Shown: one piece after another, positions 19,612 through 29,337 of the stretch
Layout: every line of letters begins with the position of its first letter
How positions within the stretch are numbered: the first letter of the stretch is position 1
Assembly: GCF_022627955.1 (NCBI RefSeq)
Contig: NZ_JABXGD010000002.1
Coordinates: 372,001 to 436,000, forward strand
Direction of reading: 5' to 3'
Length of the DNA stretch: 64,000 nucleotides
DNA from: Microbacterium sp. C5A9
GTDB taxonomy: Bacteria > Actinomycetota > Actinomycetes > Actinomycetales > Microbacteriaceae
The notes under the pieces: model-generated
Databases searched by the model: none
What the model saw: only the letters and a program-made list of their open reading frames with translations
What the model was told of the DNA's origin: nothing
Made by a program: the position numbers and the translations under genes

Positions 19612-21291
19612 GTGGCTGAGTACATCTACTCGATGGTCCGTGCGCGTAAGGCGGTGGGTGAGAAGCTCATCCTCGATGACGTGACGATGTCGTTCCTCCC
19701 TGGTGCGAAGATCGGCATGGTCGGTCCGAACGGCGCCGGTAAGTCGACGATCCTGAAGATCATGGCAGGACTCGACACCCCCTCCAACGGCGAGGCGAAG
19801 CTCACGCCCGGCTTCACCGTCGGCATCCTGATGCAGGAGCCGGAGCTCGACGAGACGAAGACGGTGCTCGAGAACGTGCAGGACGGCATCGCGATCAAGG
19901 CGAAGGTCGACCGGTTCAACGAGATCTCCATGTTGATGGCCGATCCCGACGCGGACTTCGACTCGCTGCTCGCCGAGATGGGCACCCTGCAGGAGGAGAT
20001 CGACGCCGCCGACGGATGGGACCTCGACTCGCAGCTCGAGCAGGCGATGGACGCACTGCGGACCCCGCCGGGGGATGCAGCGATCGCTCCGCTGTCCGGT
20101 GGTGAGAAGCGCCGTGTGGCTCTCGCCAAGCTGTTGCTCCAGAAGCCCGACCTGCTGCTTCTCGACGAGCCCACCAACCACCTCGATGCCGAGAGCGTGC
20201 TCTGGCTCGAGCAGCATCTGCAGGCGTACAAGGGTGCCGTCATCGCGATCACCCACGACCGGTACTTCCTCGACCATGTCGCCGAGTGGATCGCCGAGGT
20301 CGATCGCGGCCGTCTGATCGGCTACGAGGGCAACTACTCGACCTACCTGGAGAAGAAGGGCGAACGCCTCGAGATCCAGGGCAAGAAGGACGCCAAGCTC
20401 GCCAAGCGCCTCAAGGAGGAGCTGGAGTGGGTGCGCTCGAGCGCGAAGGGACGTCAGACCAAGTCGAAGGCGCGTCTCGCTCGCTACGAGGAGATGGCGA
20501 CGGAGGCCGAGCGGACGAGGAAGCTCGACTTCGAGGAGATCCAGATCCCGGCAGGCCCCCGACTCGGCAGCGTCGTGATCGAGGCGAAGAAGCTGCAGAA
20601 GGGCTTCGACGGGCGTTCGCTCATCGACGGACTCAGCTTCAGCCTGCCGCCCAACGGCATCGTCGGCGTGATCGGTCCGAACGGTGTGGGTAAGACGACG
20701 CTGTTCAAGACCATCGTGGGTCTCGAGCCGCTCGACGGCGGCGATCTCAAGATCGGTGAGACGGTCAAGATCAGCTACGTCGACCAGTCGCGCTCGAACA
20801 TCGACCCCGACAAGACGCTGTGGGAGGTCGTCTCCGATGGCCTCGACTTCATCACGGTCGGCAAGACCGAGATCCCCTCGCGCGCCTACGTCTCGAAGTT
20901 CGGCTTCAAGGGACCGGACCAGCAGAAGAAGGCCGGGGTGCTCTCCGGTGGTGAGCGCAACCGTCTGAACCTCGCGCTGACGCTCAAGGAGGGCGGAAAC
21001 CTGCTCCTCCTCGACGAGCCGACCAACGACCTCGACGTCGAGACCCTGAGCTCGCTCGAGAACGCACTGCTCGAGTTCCCCGGATGCGCGGTGGTCATCA
21101 CTCACGACCGGTGGTTCCTCGACCGCATCGCGACCCACATCCTCGCCTACGAGGGCACGGACGAGAAGCCCGACCAGTGGTACTGGTTCGAGGGCAACTT
21201 CGAAGCGTACGAGGAGAACAAGATCCAGCGACTCGGTGCGGACGCCGCCAAGCCGCACCGTTCGACGCACCGCAAGCTCACGCGCGACTGA
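19612..21291 (+). CDS. ettA: Energy-dependent translational throttle protein EttA (ABC-F)
   Basis: Ribosome-associated ABC-F ATPase that gates the first elongation cycle in response to ATP/ADP. 559 residues with two nucleotide-binding domains: Walker A GPNGAGKS (38-45) and GPNGVGKT, signature motifs LSGGEKRR and LSGGERNR, Walker B LLLDEPTNHLDAES and LLLDEPTNDLDVET. The charged interdomain linker that reaches the P site lies between them. No membrane domain, so not a transporter. GTG start with AAGGAG about 8 nt upstream. The thioesterase begins 6 bases after the stop. Confidence 0.96.
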   Translation: MAEYIYSMVRARKAVGEKLILDDVTMSFLPGAKIGMVGPNGAGKSTILKIMAGLDTPSNGEAKLTPGFTVGILMQEPELDETKTVLENVQDGIAIKAKVDRFNEISMLMADPDADFDSLLAEMGTLQEEIDAADGWDLDSQLEQAMDALRTPPGDAAIAPLSGGEKRRVALAKLLLQKPDLLLLDEPTNHLDAESVLWLEQHLQAYKGAVIAITHDRYFLDHVAEWIAEVDRGRLIGYEGNYSTYLEKKGERLEIQGKKDAKLAKRLKEELEWVRSSAKGRQTKSKARLARYEEMATEAERTRKLDFEEIQIPAGPRLGSVVIEAKKLQKGFDGRSLIDGLSFSLPPNGIVGVIGPNGVGKTTLFKTIVGLEPLDGGDLKIGETVKISYVDQSRSNIDPDKTLWEVVSDGLDFITVGKTEIPSRAYVSKFGFKGPDQQKKAGVLSGGERNRLNLALTLKEGGNLLLLDEPTNDLDVETLSSLENALLEFPGCAVVITHDRWFLDRIATHILAYEGTDEKPDQWYWFEGNFEAYEENKIQRLGADAAKPHRSTHRKLTRD

Positions 21292-21297
21292 GCGACG

Positions 21298-21786
21298 ATG
21301 TCCGACCTGTCACCGGGACCCCGCCTGCACATCCCGATCCATCTCCGCTGGGGAGATCTGGATGCGTTCAACCACGTCAACAACACCTCGATGCTGAAGT
21401 TGCTCGAGGAGGCGCGCGTCCGCGCGTTCTGGCGTGCGGGTCCCGGTGAGCAGGCCCCCTCCACTGCGGTGCTCGACTCGGGCATCGACGAGGGGATCCT
21501 GACGCTGATCGCGCGTCAGGAGATCGAGTACCTCGCACCGGTGCCGTACCAGCGTCGTCCGCTCGAGGTGCAGATGTGGTTCGGCAAGCTCGGCGGCTCG
21601 AGCGTCGAGGTCTGCTACGAGGTGCACAACGATCCTGAGGCAGAGCCTCGCACGATCTACGCCCGCTCGACGGCGGTCATCGTGCTCGTCGACGCTGCAA
21701 CGGGTCGGCCGACTCGGCTCACTCAGGAGATGCGCGATGCGTGGGAGCCCTACATCGGCCCCTCGATCGCATACGCGCACCGCTGA
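21298..21786 (+). CDS. Acyl-CoA thioesterase, 4HBT hotdog family
   Basis: 162-residue hotdog-fold thioesterase. The catalytic segment RWGDLDAFNHVNNTSMLKLLEEAR carries the 4HBT aspartate and His-Val-Asn pattern. Hydrolyses short or medium acyl-CoA; exact substrate unknown. It starts 6 bases after ettA and is probably cotranscribed with it. It is convergent with a second, unrelated thioesterase (tesB). Confidence 0.88.
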   Translation: MSDLSPGPRLHIPIHLRWGDLDAFNHVNNTSMLKLLEEARVRAFWRAGPGEQAPSTAVLDSGIDEGILTLIARQEIEYLAPVPYQRRPLEVQMWFGKLGGSSVEVCYEVHNDPEAEPRTIYARSTAVIVLVDAATGRPTRLTQEMRDAWEPYIGPSIAYAHR

Positions 21787-21801
21787 ACAGGGCCCGCGAC
21801 C

Positions 21802-22689
21802 TCAGTCCTGCGTCGGCACCCTCACCATGATCTCCTGCGCGACCGAGGCGACGAGCTCGCCGGCACGGGTGAAGATGCGCCCCTGAGCGAGACCGCGCCC
21901 GCCGCGCGCGTTCGGAGACTCCTGCAGGTACAGGAGCCATTCGTCGACTCGGGCAGGACGATGCCACCACATCGCATGGTCCAGGCTCGCGACCTTGAGG
22001 CCGGGCAGAGACCAGTGGAGGCCGTGCGCCCGCAGGATCGATTCCTGGATCGTCATGTCGCTCAGGTAGGCCAGCGTCGCCCGGTGAATGCGCTGATCGT
22101 CGGGGAGAGCCGCCCTGATCCGCATCCAGACCCCCTGCTGAGGCACACGAGCGTCATCACTCGGCAGGAACAGCGGGCTGTCGATATGGCGCACATCGGC
22201 GGCGCGCTCGCTGAGCATGCGTGCAGCCCCCGACGGAAGACCGTCGACCCGCTGCTCATCGGGCAGAAGCGATTCCGGTGACGGCACGCCTTCGGGCATC
22301 GTCACGGCATGTTCGACTCCGGGATCGTCATCCTGGAAGGAAGCGATCATCGAGAAGATCGGCACGCCGTTCTGGTAGGCCTGCGAGCGGCGCGTCGAGA
22401 ACGAACGACCGTCGTGGATGCGGTCCACGGCGATCGTGAGGCCCTGACTGGCGTCGCCGGGGCGGAGGAAGTATCCGTGCATCGAATGCACGGCCCTATC
22501 CTCGGGAAGGGTGCGCTCCGCCGCGAGCAGGCTCTGCGCGAGCACCTGGCCGCCGTAGATCCGCCCTGAGGGCATGGGATGGGAGGCGCCCGTGAAGATG
22601 TCCTCCGTCGTGCGGGCCTGCGTCGAGTCGAGGTCCAGCACATCGAGAAGCTGTTGGACGGTGCGGATCGCGTGTTCGTCGGCGGTCAT
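21802..22689 (-). CDS. tesB: Acyl-CoA thioesterase II (TesB)
   Basis: Double-hotdog thioesterase of 295 residues, the normal TesB length. N-terminal hotdog: ASHPMPSGRIYGGQVLAQSL and MHGYFLRPGD; C-terminal hotdog: LAYLSDMTIQESI, ASLDHAMWWHRP with the conserved Asp of the catalytic triad, and QESPNARGGRGLAQGRIF. Hydrolyses medium to long acyl-CoA. The frame stays open upstream, but ATG 22689 has GGAAGGAAG ideally placed and matches the family's N-terminus. Divergent from the next gene with 50 bases between starts. Confidence 0.93.
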   Translation of the reverse strand: MTADEHAIRTVQQLLDVLDLDSTQARTTEDIFTGASHPMPSGRIYGGQVLAQSLLAAERTLPEDRAVHSMHGYFLRPGDASQGLTIAVDRIHDGRSFSTRRSQAYQNGVPIFSMIASFQDDDPGVEHAVTMPEGVPSPESLLPDEQRVDGLPSGAARMLSERAADVRHIDSPLFLPSDDARVPQQGVWMRIRAALPDDQRIHRATLAYLSDMTIQESILRAHGLHWSLPGLKVASLDHAMWWHRPARVDEWLLYLQESPNARGGRGLAQGRIFTRAGELVASVAQEIMVRVPTQD

Positions 22690-22726
22690 GACTTCCTTCC
22701 CGCGACTGCGGTCGCTACGGCCTTGA

Positions 22727-22732
22727 TAGTTT
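22727..22732 (+). promoter_or_regulatory. -10 element TAGTTT of the gene at 22740
   Basis: TAGTTT ends 7 nt before the GTG start. Confidence 0.4.
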
Positions 22733-22739
22733 AGAGGGT

Positions 22740-23405
22740 GTGCCGCAACAGCTCCTTCTCGCAGACTCCGACACCTCCAAAGACGTCCTGACCTTCGTCG
22801 GACGAGCGTTGCGTATCTCCGACGAAGGGGTGCGGCTTCAGGCCTCGAACGGCGTCTTGGCGTTGACCGCGGCCGCCTTGGCGCCGCACGGGCTCTTCGA
22901 CCACACTCCCACCGTGCTGGCGATGCGCATCGTCCATGCCGACCCCGAGCTCGAATGCGACGTCGTCGTCGGATCCCTGACAGCGACGGACGACGATCGC
23001 GCGCTGAGCCTCCCCGAGACCGGGCTCTCACCGGCCTGGGCCGGCGTGGCCCCGCCACGGGGGCCGTGGCAGCCGACGACGAGCATCGCAGCGTCTGTCA
23101 TCGCGCAGCGCGCGCAGTGGGGGATCAGCGCCGTCGCCCGCGGAGCGACGCCCGGATCGGGGGAGGAAGCGGTGCGCGCGCTGCGGGCGGCGATATGGGG
23201 GGAGCCCGACGAGGATCTCGGCGGTCTGCCTCGCGGGGTGGCCTTCGCCGCGGATGCATTCGGATTCATCTCCGGCGACGAGCAGGTTCCGGTCACGGTC
23301 TCGGGGCGCTGGACCCGATTGGCATTCCGGCGCGGCCACGTACTCGCCCGGGGTCCGGTCGCGACCGGACTCACCGCGGTGCGCGGTACCGGAATCTCCG
23401 AGTAG
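22740..23405 (+). CDS. Conserved hypothetical protein
   Basis: 221-residue soluble protein I do not recognise beyond it looking like a Microbacteriaceae lineage-specific family. It opens with MPQQLLLADSDTSKDVLTFVGRAL and has no catalytic motif, signal or membrane segment. Alanine-rich with regular strand/helix alternation, it looks like an intact folded protein. The start is GTG with TAGTTT 7 nt upstream. Convergent with the FAD dehydrogenase, 7 bases apart. Coding is supported by length, promoter position and exact fit between neighbours. Confidence 0.7.
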   Translation: MPQQLLLADSDTSKDVLTFVGRALRISDEGVRLQASNGVLALTAAALAPHGLFDHTPTVLAMRIVHADPELECDVVVGSLTATDDDRALSLPETGLSPAWAGVAPPRGPWQPTTSIAASVIAQRAQWGISAVARGATPGSGEEAVRALRAAIWGEPDEDLGGLPRGVAFAADAFGFISGDEQVPVTVSGRWTRLAFRRGHVLARGPVATGLTAVRGTGISE

Positions 23406-23412
23406 AACGACG

Positions 23413-25071
23413 TCAGCGCGCTGCCGCGCGGCCTGCCTGCCTCCCGGAGAACAGGCAACCGCCGAGGAACGTGCCCTCGAGAGCGCGGTACCCGTGAACG
23501 CCCCCGCCACCGAAACCGCTCGCCTCACCCGCCGCGAACAGGCCAGGGATCGGCTCGCCGTCCGATCCGAGCGCGCGGCCGTCGAGATCGGTGTTGATGC
23601 CCCCGAGCGACTTCCGGGTGAGCACGTGCAGCTTCACGGCGATCATCGGTCCGGCTGCGGGATCCTGGAGGCGGTGCGGCGACGCCGTCCGGATCAGCTT
23701 GTCGCCGCGGTAGCCTCGCATCGACCGGAGCATCCCGATCTGCGCGTCCTTCGTGAAGTCGTTCTCGATCTCCAGATCCCGGGCGACGACCTCGCGACGG
23801 ACATGGTCGATATCGAGGATCTCGCCGCCCGGGTGATGGCGCATCTGCTCGAGGAGCGACTCGAGATCGTTCTCGACGATGAAGTCCGGGCCCTCGTCGA
23901 GGAACGCCTGCACGGGACCGGTCGGTCCCTTCGCCAGACGCGACTTCAGCAGAAGCCCGACGTCCTTCCCCGTGAGATCGGGGTTCTGCTCGCTGCCTGA
24001 CAGCGCGAACTCCTTCTCGACGATCTGACGCGACGTGATGAACCACGAGTGATCGTGACCCGTCTTCCGCAGGTGTGAGAGAGTGCCGAGAGTGTCGAAT
24101 CCGGGGAAGAGCGGCACCGGGAGCCGCACACCGGTGGCATCGAGCCAGAGCGACGAGGGTCCGGGGAGGATCCGGATGCCGTGCGACGGCCAGACCGGAT
24201 CCCAGTTGGCGATGCCCTCGACGTAGTGCCACATGCGATCGCCGTTGATCAGGCGGGCACCTGCCGCCCGGACGATCGGCTGCATGGAACCGTCCACATA
24301 CGCGGGCACCCCCGTGAGCATGTGCTCGGGCGGTATGCCGAGCCGCTCAGGCCACGCCTCGCGGACGAGGTCATGGTTGCCACCGATCCCACCGGAGCTC
24401 ACGACGGTCGCACCTGCAGCGATCTCGAAATCGTCGATGACGTCGCGCGAGGTCTCGACACCTCGAGCCGCCGCGGTCGACGCCAGGATCGAGCCGCGCG
24501 CGCCCGTCACGACGCCGTCGGTGGTGATCAGGTCGGTCACCCGGTGACGGGGCAGCACAGTGAGGTGTCCGTCGCGCTCGCCCTGTTCCACTGCGGCGAT
24601 GAACGGGGCCACGACACCGGGTCCGGTTCCCCAGGTGATGTGGAATCGGGGGACGGAGTTGCCGGGGCCCAGTGCGCCGTAGCCGCCCCTCTCAGCCCAG
24701 CCCACGACCGGGAAGAAGCTCACCCCGCGTTCACGCAGCCATGCGCGCTTCTCTCCGGCGGCGAACTCGAGATAGGCCTCGGCCCATCTGCGCGGCCAGT
24801 GGTCTTCGGCACGGTCGAAGGCGGCGTTGCCGAACCAGTCCTGCGTGGCGAGGGCGTGCGAGTCCCGGATTCCCATGCGTCGCTGCTCGGGCGAGTCGAT
24901 GAGGAACAGTCCGCCGAACGACCACCACGCCTGCCCGCCGAGGTTGGTGCGCGGCTCCTGGTCGACGAGGATCACCCGCCGACCGGCATCCAATGCCTCG
25001 CTGGCGGCTACGAGACCGGCGAGCCCCCATCCGATGACCAGGACGTCGGCAGACAGGGGCTTCGTGGTCAT
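23413..25071 (-). CDS. FAD-binding dehydrogenase, fumarate reductase/KstD-like
   Basis: 552-residue flavoprotein oxidoreductase. An N-terminal dinucleotide-binding motif [18 protein letters not shown] with terminal-strand acidic residue (VDQEPRTN) is followed by the [13 protein letters not shown] loop typical of this subgroup. C-terminal FAD segment: [41 protein letters not shown]. It resembles flavoproteins annotated as putative FAD-binding dehydrogenase more than true 3-ketosteroid dehydrogenases; substrate unknown. ATG 25071 overlaps the glbO stop as ATGA, so the two are translationally coupled. Confidence 0.88.
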   Translation of the reverse strand: MTTKPLSADVLVIGWGLAGLVAASEALDAGRRVILVDQEPRTNLGGQAWWSFGGLFLIDSPEQRRMGIRDSHALATQDWFGNAAFDRAEDHWPRRWAEAYLEFAAGEKRAWLRERGVSFFPVVGWAERGGYGALGPGNSVPRFHITWGTGPGVVAPFIAAVEQGERDGHLTVLPRHRVTDLITTDGVVTGARGSILASTAAARGVETSRDVIDDFEIAAGATVVSSGGIGGNHDLVREAWPERLGIPPEHMLTGVPAYVDGSMQPIVRAAGARLINGDRMWHYVEGIANWDPVWPSHGIRILPGPSSLWLDATGVRLPVPLFPGFDTLGTLSHLRKTGHDHSWFITSRQIVEKEFALSGSEQNPDLTGKDVGLLLKSRLAKGPTGPVQAFLDEGPDFIVENDLESLLEQMRHHPGGEILDIDHVRREVVARDLEIENDFTKDAQIGMLRSMRGYRGDKLIRTASPHRLQDPAAGPMIAVKLHVLTRKSLGGINTDLDGRALGSDGEPIPGLFAAGEASGFGGGGVHGYRALEGTFLGGCLFSGRQAGRAAAR

Positions 25072-25517
25072 GGCTTCTCCGTTGATTCCTGACGCGATCG
25101 GGTCTCGAGCGTGGGGCGTCCCGCGGCAGTCGTGCCGATGCCTGACGGCTCGAATGTGTTCACCATGGCATACGCGGCGCGCTCCAGGTAGTCCCACAGG
25201 GTGGATTCGTGGAGCGGCGACAACCCTGCCTCATCCAGAGCCGTGCGCATGTGGCGCAGCCACCGATCACGAGCATCCGGATCGACATGGAACGGCATGT
25301 GGCGCATCCGCAGACGGGGGTGACCGCGCGTCTCGCCATAGGTGGTCGGTCCGCCCCAGTATTGCTCGAGGAACAGGAGGAGGCGCTCTTCGGCGGGCCC
25401 GAGATCCTCTTCCGGATACATCGGCTTGAGCACCGGATCGAGCGCGACCTCGCGGTAGAACACGGACACGATCTTCGCGAACGTCTCGCGGCCGCCGACC
25501 TCGTCGTAGAAGCTCAC
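25068..25517 (-). CDS. glbO: Group II truncated haemoglobin (trHbO type)
   Basis: 149-residue 2-over-2 globin. Visible landmarks are Tyr at B10 ([11 protein letters not shown]), the [11 protein letters not shown] loop, proximal His F8 in the [10 protein letters not shown] segment and Trp G8 in RDRWLRHM, the group II signature. Binds O2 or NO, probably in redox or nitrosative protection. About 25 extra C-terminal residues are low complexity. It overlaps the FAD dehydrogenase by 4 bases downstream, and the MscS gene stop overlaps its start upstream, forming a compact minus-strand unit. Confidence 0.94.
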   Translation of the reverse strand: MSFYDEVGGRETFAKIVSVFYREVALDPVLKPMYPEEDLGPAEERLLLFLEQYWGGPTTYGETRGHPRLRMRHMPFHVDPDARDRWLRHMRTALDEAGLSPLHESTLWDYLERAAYAMVNTFEPSGIGTTAAGRPTLETRSRQESTEKP

Positions 25518-26584
25518 TTCTGGGTGCCCCCGTCGTCATTCGTCTTCTTGCGCCGCCAGATGCCGCGGTCGGGGATCACAGGCACGCCCGTCACCGCATT
25601 GGGACGGGTCTTGGGCGGGTTGGCGCCACGGACGCGACGGGCGCCGTCGAGCCCGGTCGGGATCACCGTCGTCATGCTCGGGAAGGCGATCTCGTTCTCG
25701 AGCATCGCGGCGCGCAGGCGCTTGCGCAGCTCCTGGGCGACATCGTCCTTCGCGTTCGCCCGTGCCTTGATCACGAGCCGCACGACCAGGGCATCGCCGT
25801 CGACCGATTCGAGGCCCCAGAGCTCGGGCTTCTCGATGATGCGGGTGCGCCACTTCGGATCCTTCGCGATCGCCTGAGCGGTCTCGAGCATGATCTTCTC
25901 GACCTGGTCGAGGTCGGAGTCGGCAGGGACACCCAGGTCGATGATCGCCCGTGCCCATCCCTGCGACATATTGCCGATGCGGAGGACCTCGCCATTGCGC
26001 ACGTACCAGAGGGTGCCGTTGACGTCGCGGACCTGGGTGATGCGCACGCTGACATACTCGACCACGCCGCTCGCCAATCCGAGATCGACCACGTCGCCGA
26101 TGCCGATCTGGTCTTCCGCCACGATGAACATGCCGTTCAAGACGTCTTTGACGATGTTCTGGGCGCCGAAACCGAGACCGGCGCCCACAGCGGCGGTCAG
26201 CAGGGTGAGTGAGCCGAGCAGACTGTTGTCGAGGGCATTCACGATCAGCACGACGGCGATCACCACGAGCATCACATTGACGATGTTCTGCAGGATCGTG
26301 CCGAGCGTGCGTGTGCGCTGCACGAGCCGCATGTCGGCAAGAGGCGAGCGCTCGAGGGCCTGGGTGTCGTCGACATCGGCCTTGTTCTTCGCGCTGTCGA
26401 CGATGCGGTGCACGACTCGACGGATCACGACCCGCAGGACCAAGGCTATGACCACGCAGGACACGATGATCACCGCCACATGTAGGGCTCTCAGGCCGAC
26501 CACGCCCAGGACGTTGAGGACGTCGGCCCACCATTTCGGGAGCTCTGTGGCGTCAGGAGCGTCGGGGGCTTGGAGAGGCAGCAT
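25514..26584 (-). CDS. Small-conductance mechanosensitive channel (MscS family)
   Basis: About 356 residues. Three hydrophobic helices occur in the first half; the pore helix and beta domain follow ([39 protein letters not shown]), then the C-terminal cytoplasmic vestibule. Releases osmolytes upon hypo-osmotic shock at the cell membrane. ATG 26584 is preferred over ATG 26590 because GGAGGGG then lies at correct spacing. The 3' end overlaps glbO by 4 bases. Upstream is a strong hairpin separating it from pepN. Confidence 0.93.
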   Translation of the reverse strand: MLPLQAPDAPDATELPKWWADVLNVLGVVGLRALHVAVIIVSCVVIALVLRVVIRRVVHRIVDSAKNKADVDDTQALERSPLADMRLVQRTRTLGTILQNIVNVMLVVIAVVLIVNALDNSLLGSLTLLTAAVGAGLGFGAQNIVKDVLNGMFIVAEDQIGIGDVVDLGLASGVVEYVSVRITQVRDVNGTLWYVRNGEVLRIGNMSQGWARAIIDLGVPADSDLDQVEKIMLETAQAIAKDPKWRTRIIEKPELWGLESVDGDALVVRLVIKARANAKDDVAQELRKRLRAAMLENEIAFPSMTTVIPTGLDGARRVRGANPPKTRPNAVTGVPVIPDRGIWRRKKTNDDGGTQK

Positions 26585-26605
26585 GATCATCCCCTCCAGC
26601 GTAGC

Positions 26606-26651
26606 GATCAGGCCTCTGCGCGGGCTGGACGCACCGCGCAGAGGCCTGATC
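26606..26651. terminator. Strong hairpin after pepN
   Basis: 18-bp perfect inverted repeat (26606-26623 and 26634-26651) with a 10-nt loop, 12 bases after the pepN stop and 22 bases before the MscS start. There is no T tract on the minus strand. Confidence 0.65.
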
Positions 26652-26663
26652 GGGAAAGTGCGC

Positions 26664-29216
26664 TCAGTCTTCGGCGTCGCGGGCCTGCGCGGCGAGCGCG
26701 CGCTCGACGTCGGCGAGGTTCTCGAGCACGAGACGACGCAGCGCGGGCGCGGCGTCCTGGTTGGCGGACAGCCAACCGCGGGTCGCGTCACGGAGTTCGA
26801 CATCGGCGATCGCTGTCGGGAACAGGCCGACGATCAGATACTGCGCGATCTGGTACGTCCGCGACTCCCAGACCGGAAGCAGCATGTCGAAGTACGCCGG
26901 CACGAACTCCCGCAGCACGTCGGCCCCCGCAGGGTGCACGAACCCGAGTGCGGCGGAGCGCACGATCGTGTTCGGCGCATCGTCGCGCTCGATGAGCGAT
27001 GCCCACGCCGCCTTCTTCGAGACGACGTCCGGCAGCGCAGCGCGCGCCTGAGCGGCGAACTCGCCGCCCTTGGCGGTGTTGTCTGCGGCGAGTGCTGCAT
27101 CGATCGTCGCGGCATCCGTGGCACCGATCGTGGCCAGTCCGACCAGGAGCTGCCAGTTCAGGTCCGCGTCGATCTCAAGACCGGGAAGGGTCTCTTCGCC
27201 CGAACGCAGGCGGCCGACGATTCCGGCGTGGTCGTGTGTGACCAGTGCGCTCGCGAAAGCCGTGACGAACTGCAGCTGGCTGTCGCTGCCCGATTCGGCT
27301 GCCTCTGCGAGCGACCAGAGTCCGTCGGCGATCTTCTGGCGAGCCGCGAGGCGGGCATCCGGGGCGACGTAGAGGGTCGCGGCGGTGCGGAGCTGTGCGA
27401 GCGTCGTGCGCACGGTGGTGGACTCGGTCTCGCGGCCGATGTTGCCGAGCACGAGGTCGATGTAGTCGGATGCGGGGGTCTCCGCGTCACGGGTCTGGTC
27501 CCAGGCGGCGCCCCACACCAGGGAGCGGGCGAGGGGGTCGCTGATGTCGGCGAGGTGTTCGATCGCGGTGGCGAGGGAGCGTTCGTCGAGTCGGATCTTC
27601 GCGTACGCGAGGTCGTTGTCGTTGAGGAGCACGAGGTCGGGCCGCTTGTGGCCGTGCAGTTCGGGGATCTCGGTGCGGTCGCCGTCGACGTCGACCTCGG
27701 CGTAGTGTGTGCGCACCAGAGCCCCGTCGGTCAGGGTGTAGAACCCGATGCCGAGGCGGTGGGGGCGGATCGTCGGGTAGTCGGCGGGGGCCGTCTGAGT
27801 GACGGCGAAGCGCGAGATCGTGCCGTCGGAGTCCTCGGCGATGACCGGCTCCAGCGTGTTCACACCGGCGGTCTCGAGCCACTTCTTCGACCAGGTGCTG
27901 AGGTCGCGGCCGCTGGTGGCCTCGAGCTCGGTGAGCAGGTCGCTGAGCTCGGTGTTGCCCCACGAGTGCTTCTGGAAGTACTGGGAGACGCCGGCGAAGA
28001 ACTCCTCGATGCCGACCCAGGCGGCGAGCTGCTTGAGGACCGAGCCCCCCTTCGCGTAGGTGATGCCGTCGAAGTTCACCTGCACGTCTTCGAGGTCGTT
28101 GATCTCGGCGACGATCGGGTGGGTCGAGGGGAGCTGATCCTGGCGGTACGCCCAGGTCTTCTCCATGGCGTTGAAGGTGGTCCACGCTTCGGTCCACTCG
28201 GTGGCCTCAGCGGTCGCGATCGTCGACGCCCACTCGGCGAACGACTCGTTGAGCCAGAGGTCGTTCCACCACTTCATGGTGACGAGGTCGCCGAACCACA
28301 TGTGAGCGAGCTCGTGGAGGATCGTGACGACACGACGCTCCTTGACGGCGTCGGTCACCTTGCTGCGGAACACGTAGGTCTCGGTGAAGGTCACCGCGCC
28401 GGCGTTCTCCATGGCGCCCGCGTTGAACTCCGGGACGAACAGCTGGTCGTACTTCGCGAACGGGTAGGGAACGCCGAACTTCGACTCGAAGTAGGCGAAG
28501 CCCTCGCGCGTCTTGTCGAAGATGTAGTCGGCGTCGAGGTGCTGCCACAGGCTCTTACGGCCGTAGACGCCGAGCGGGATGACGCGACCCGACGCGCTCG
28601 TGAGCTCGGAGAACGTCGATTCGTACGGCCCTGCGACGAGCGCGGTGATGTACGAGGAGATGCGGGGAGTGGGCTCGAAGCCCCATGTCGCCACCGTGTC
28701 GTCGTCATGGACGATCGGCTCGGGGGTGGGGGAGTTGGAGACGACCTTCCACGACGCGGGCGCGGTCACCGTGAACTGGAACGTGGCCTTCAGATCGGGT
28801 TGCTCGAACACGGCGAACACGCGACGCGAGTCGGGCACCTCGAACTGCGAATACAGGTAGACCTCACCGTCGACCGGGTCGACGAAGCGGTGCAGCCCCT
28901 CGCCCGTGTTGGTGTACTCGCAGTCGGCGTCGACCACCAGCACGTTCTCGGCCTGCAGGCCGGACAGGGCGATGCGCGAGTCGGCGAAGACCTCGTCGGG
29001 GTCGAGCTGCTCGCCGTTCAGCGAGATCTCGCGGACCTCGCGGGCGATCAGATCGATGAAGGTGACGCCGTCGGGGGTGGCGGTGAAGCGCACGACGCTG
29101 CGGGAGCCGAAGACCTCCGCGCCCTTCGTCAGATCGAGCGAGACCTCGTACGACTGGGTATCGATGACGTCGCGGCGCTCCTGCGCTTCGAGGCGGGTGA
29201 GATTCTCTCCAGGCAC
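26664..29216 (-). CDS. pepN: Aminopeptidase N (M1 family)
   Basis: 850-residue zinc aminopeptidase releasing N-terminal residues from peptides in the cytoplasm. The exopeptidase motif GAMENAGAV and the zinc site HELAH (301-305) plus downstream Glu in WLNESFAEW are intact; the C-terminal half is the ERAP1-like helical domain. Length matches actinobacterial PepN. Although the frame extends to 29282, GTG 29216 (MPGENLTRLEAQER) has GGGAG 7 nt upstream and matches the family's start. Transcribed alone and closed by an 18-bp hairpin. Confidence 0.96.
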   Translation of the reverse strand: MPGENLTRLEAQERRDVIDTQSYEVSLDLTKGAEVFGSRSVVRFTATPDGVTFIDLIAREVREISLNGEQLDPDEVFADSRIALSGLQAENVLVVDADCEYTNTGEGLHRFVDPVDGEVYLYSQFEVPDSRRVFAVFEQPDLKATFQFTVTAPASWKVVSNSPTPEPIVHDDDTVATWGFEPTPRISSYITALVAGPYESTFSELTSASGRVIPLGVYGRKSLWQHLDADYIFDKTREGFAYFESKFGVPYPFAKYDQLFVPEFNAGAMENAGAVTFTETYVFRSKVTDAVKERRVVTILHELAHMWFGDLVTMKWWNDLWLNESFAEWASTIATAEATEWTEAWTTFNAMEKTWAYRQDQLPSTHPIVAEINDLEDVQVNFDGITYAKGGSVLKQLAAWVGIEEFFAGVSQYFQKHSWGNTELSDLLTELEATSGRDLSTWSKKWLETAGVNTLEPVIAEDSDGTISRFAVTQTAPADYPTIRPHRLGIGFYTLTDGALVRTHYAEVDVDGDRTEIPELHGHKRPDLVLLNDNDLAYAKIRLDERSLATAIEHLADISDPLARSLVWGAAWDQTRDAETPASDYIDLVLGNIGRETESTTVRTTLAQLRTAATLYVAPDARLAARQKIADGLWSLAEAAESGSDSQLQFVTAFASALVTHDHAGIVGRLRSGEETLPGLEIDADLNWQLLVGLATIGATDAATIDAALAADNTAKGGEFAAQARAALPDVVSKKAAWASLIERDDAPNTIVRSAALGFVHPAGADVLREFVPAYFDMLLPVWESRTYQIAQYLIVGLFPTAIADVELRDATRGWLSANQDAAPALRRLVLENLADVERALAAQARDAED

Positions 29217-29337
29217 AGCTTTACTCCCAGGGGTGAGGGGATGCTGCCGCAACCCAGCGCAGTTGGCGCCCACGGCAACCATGACAGCCTACGCCAGCGC
29301 GACGGCCTGTCCCACTCTCGGAAGGTGCGAGGATGGG

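Noticed and set aside
18607..21270. An 887-codon open frame antisense to ettA
   Set aside because: GC-skewed shadow; ettA has both Walker and signature pairs, and the antisense product is low complexity.
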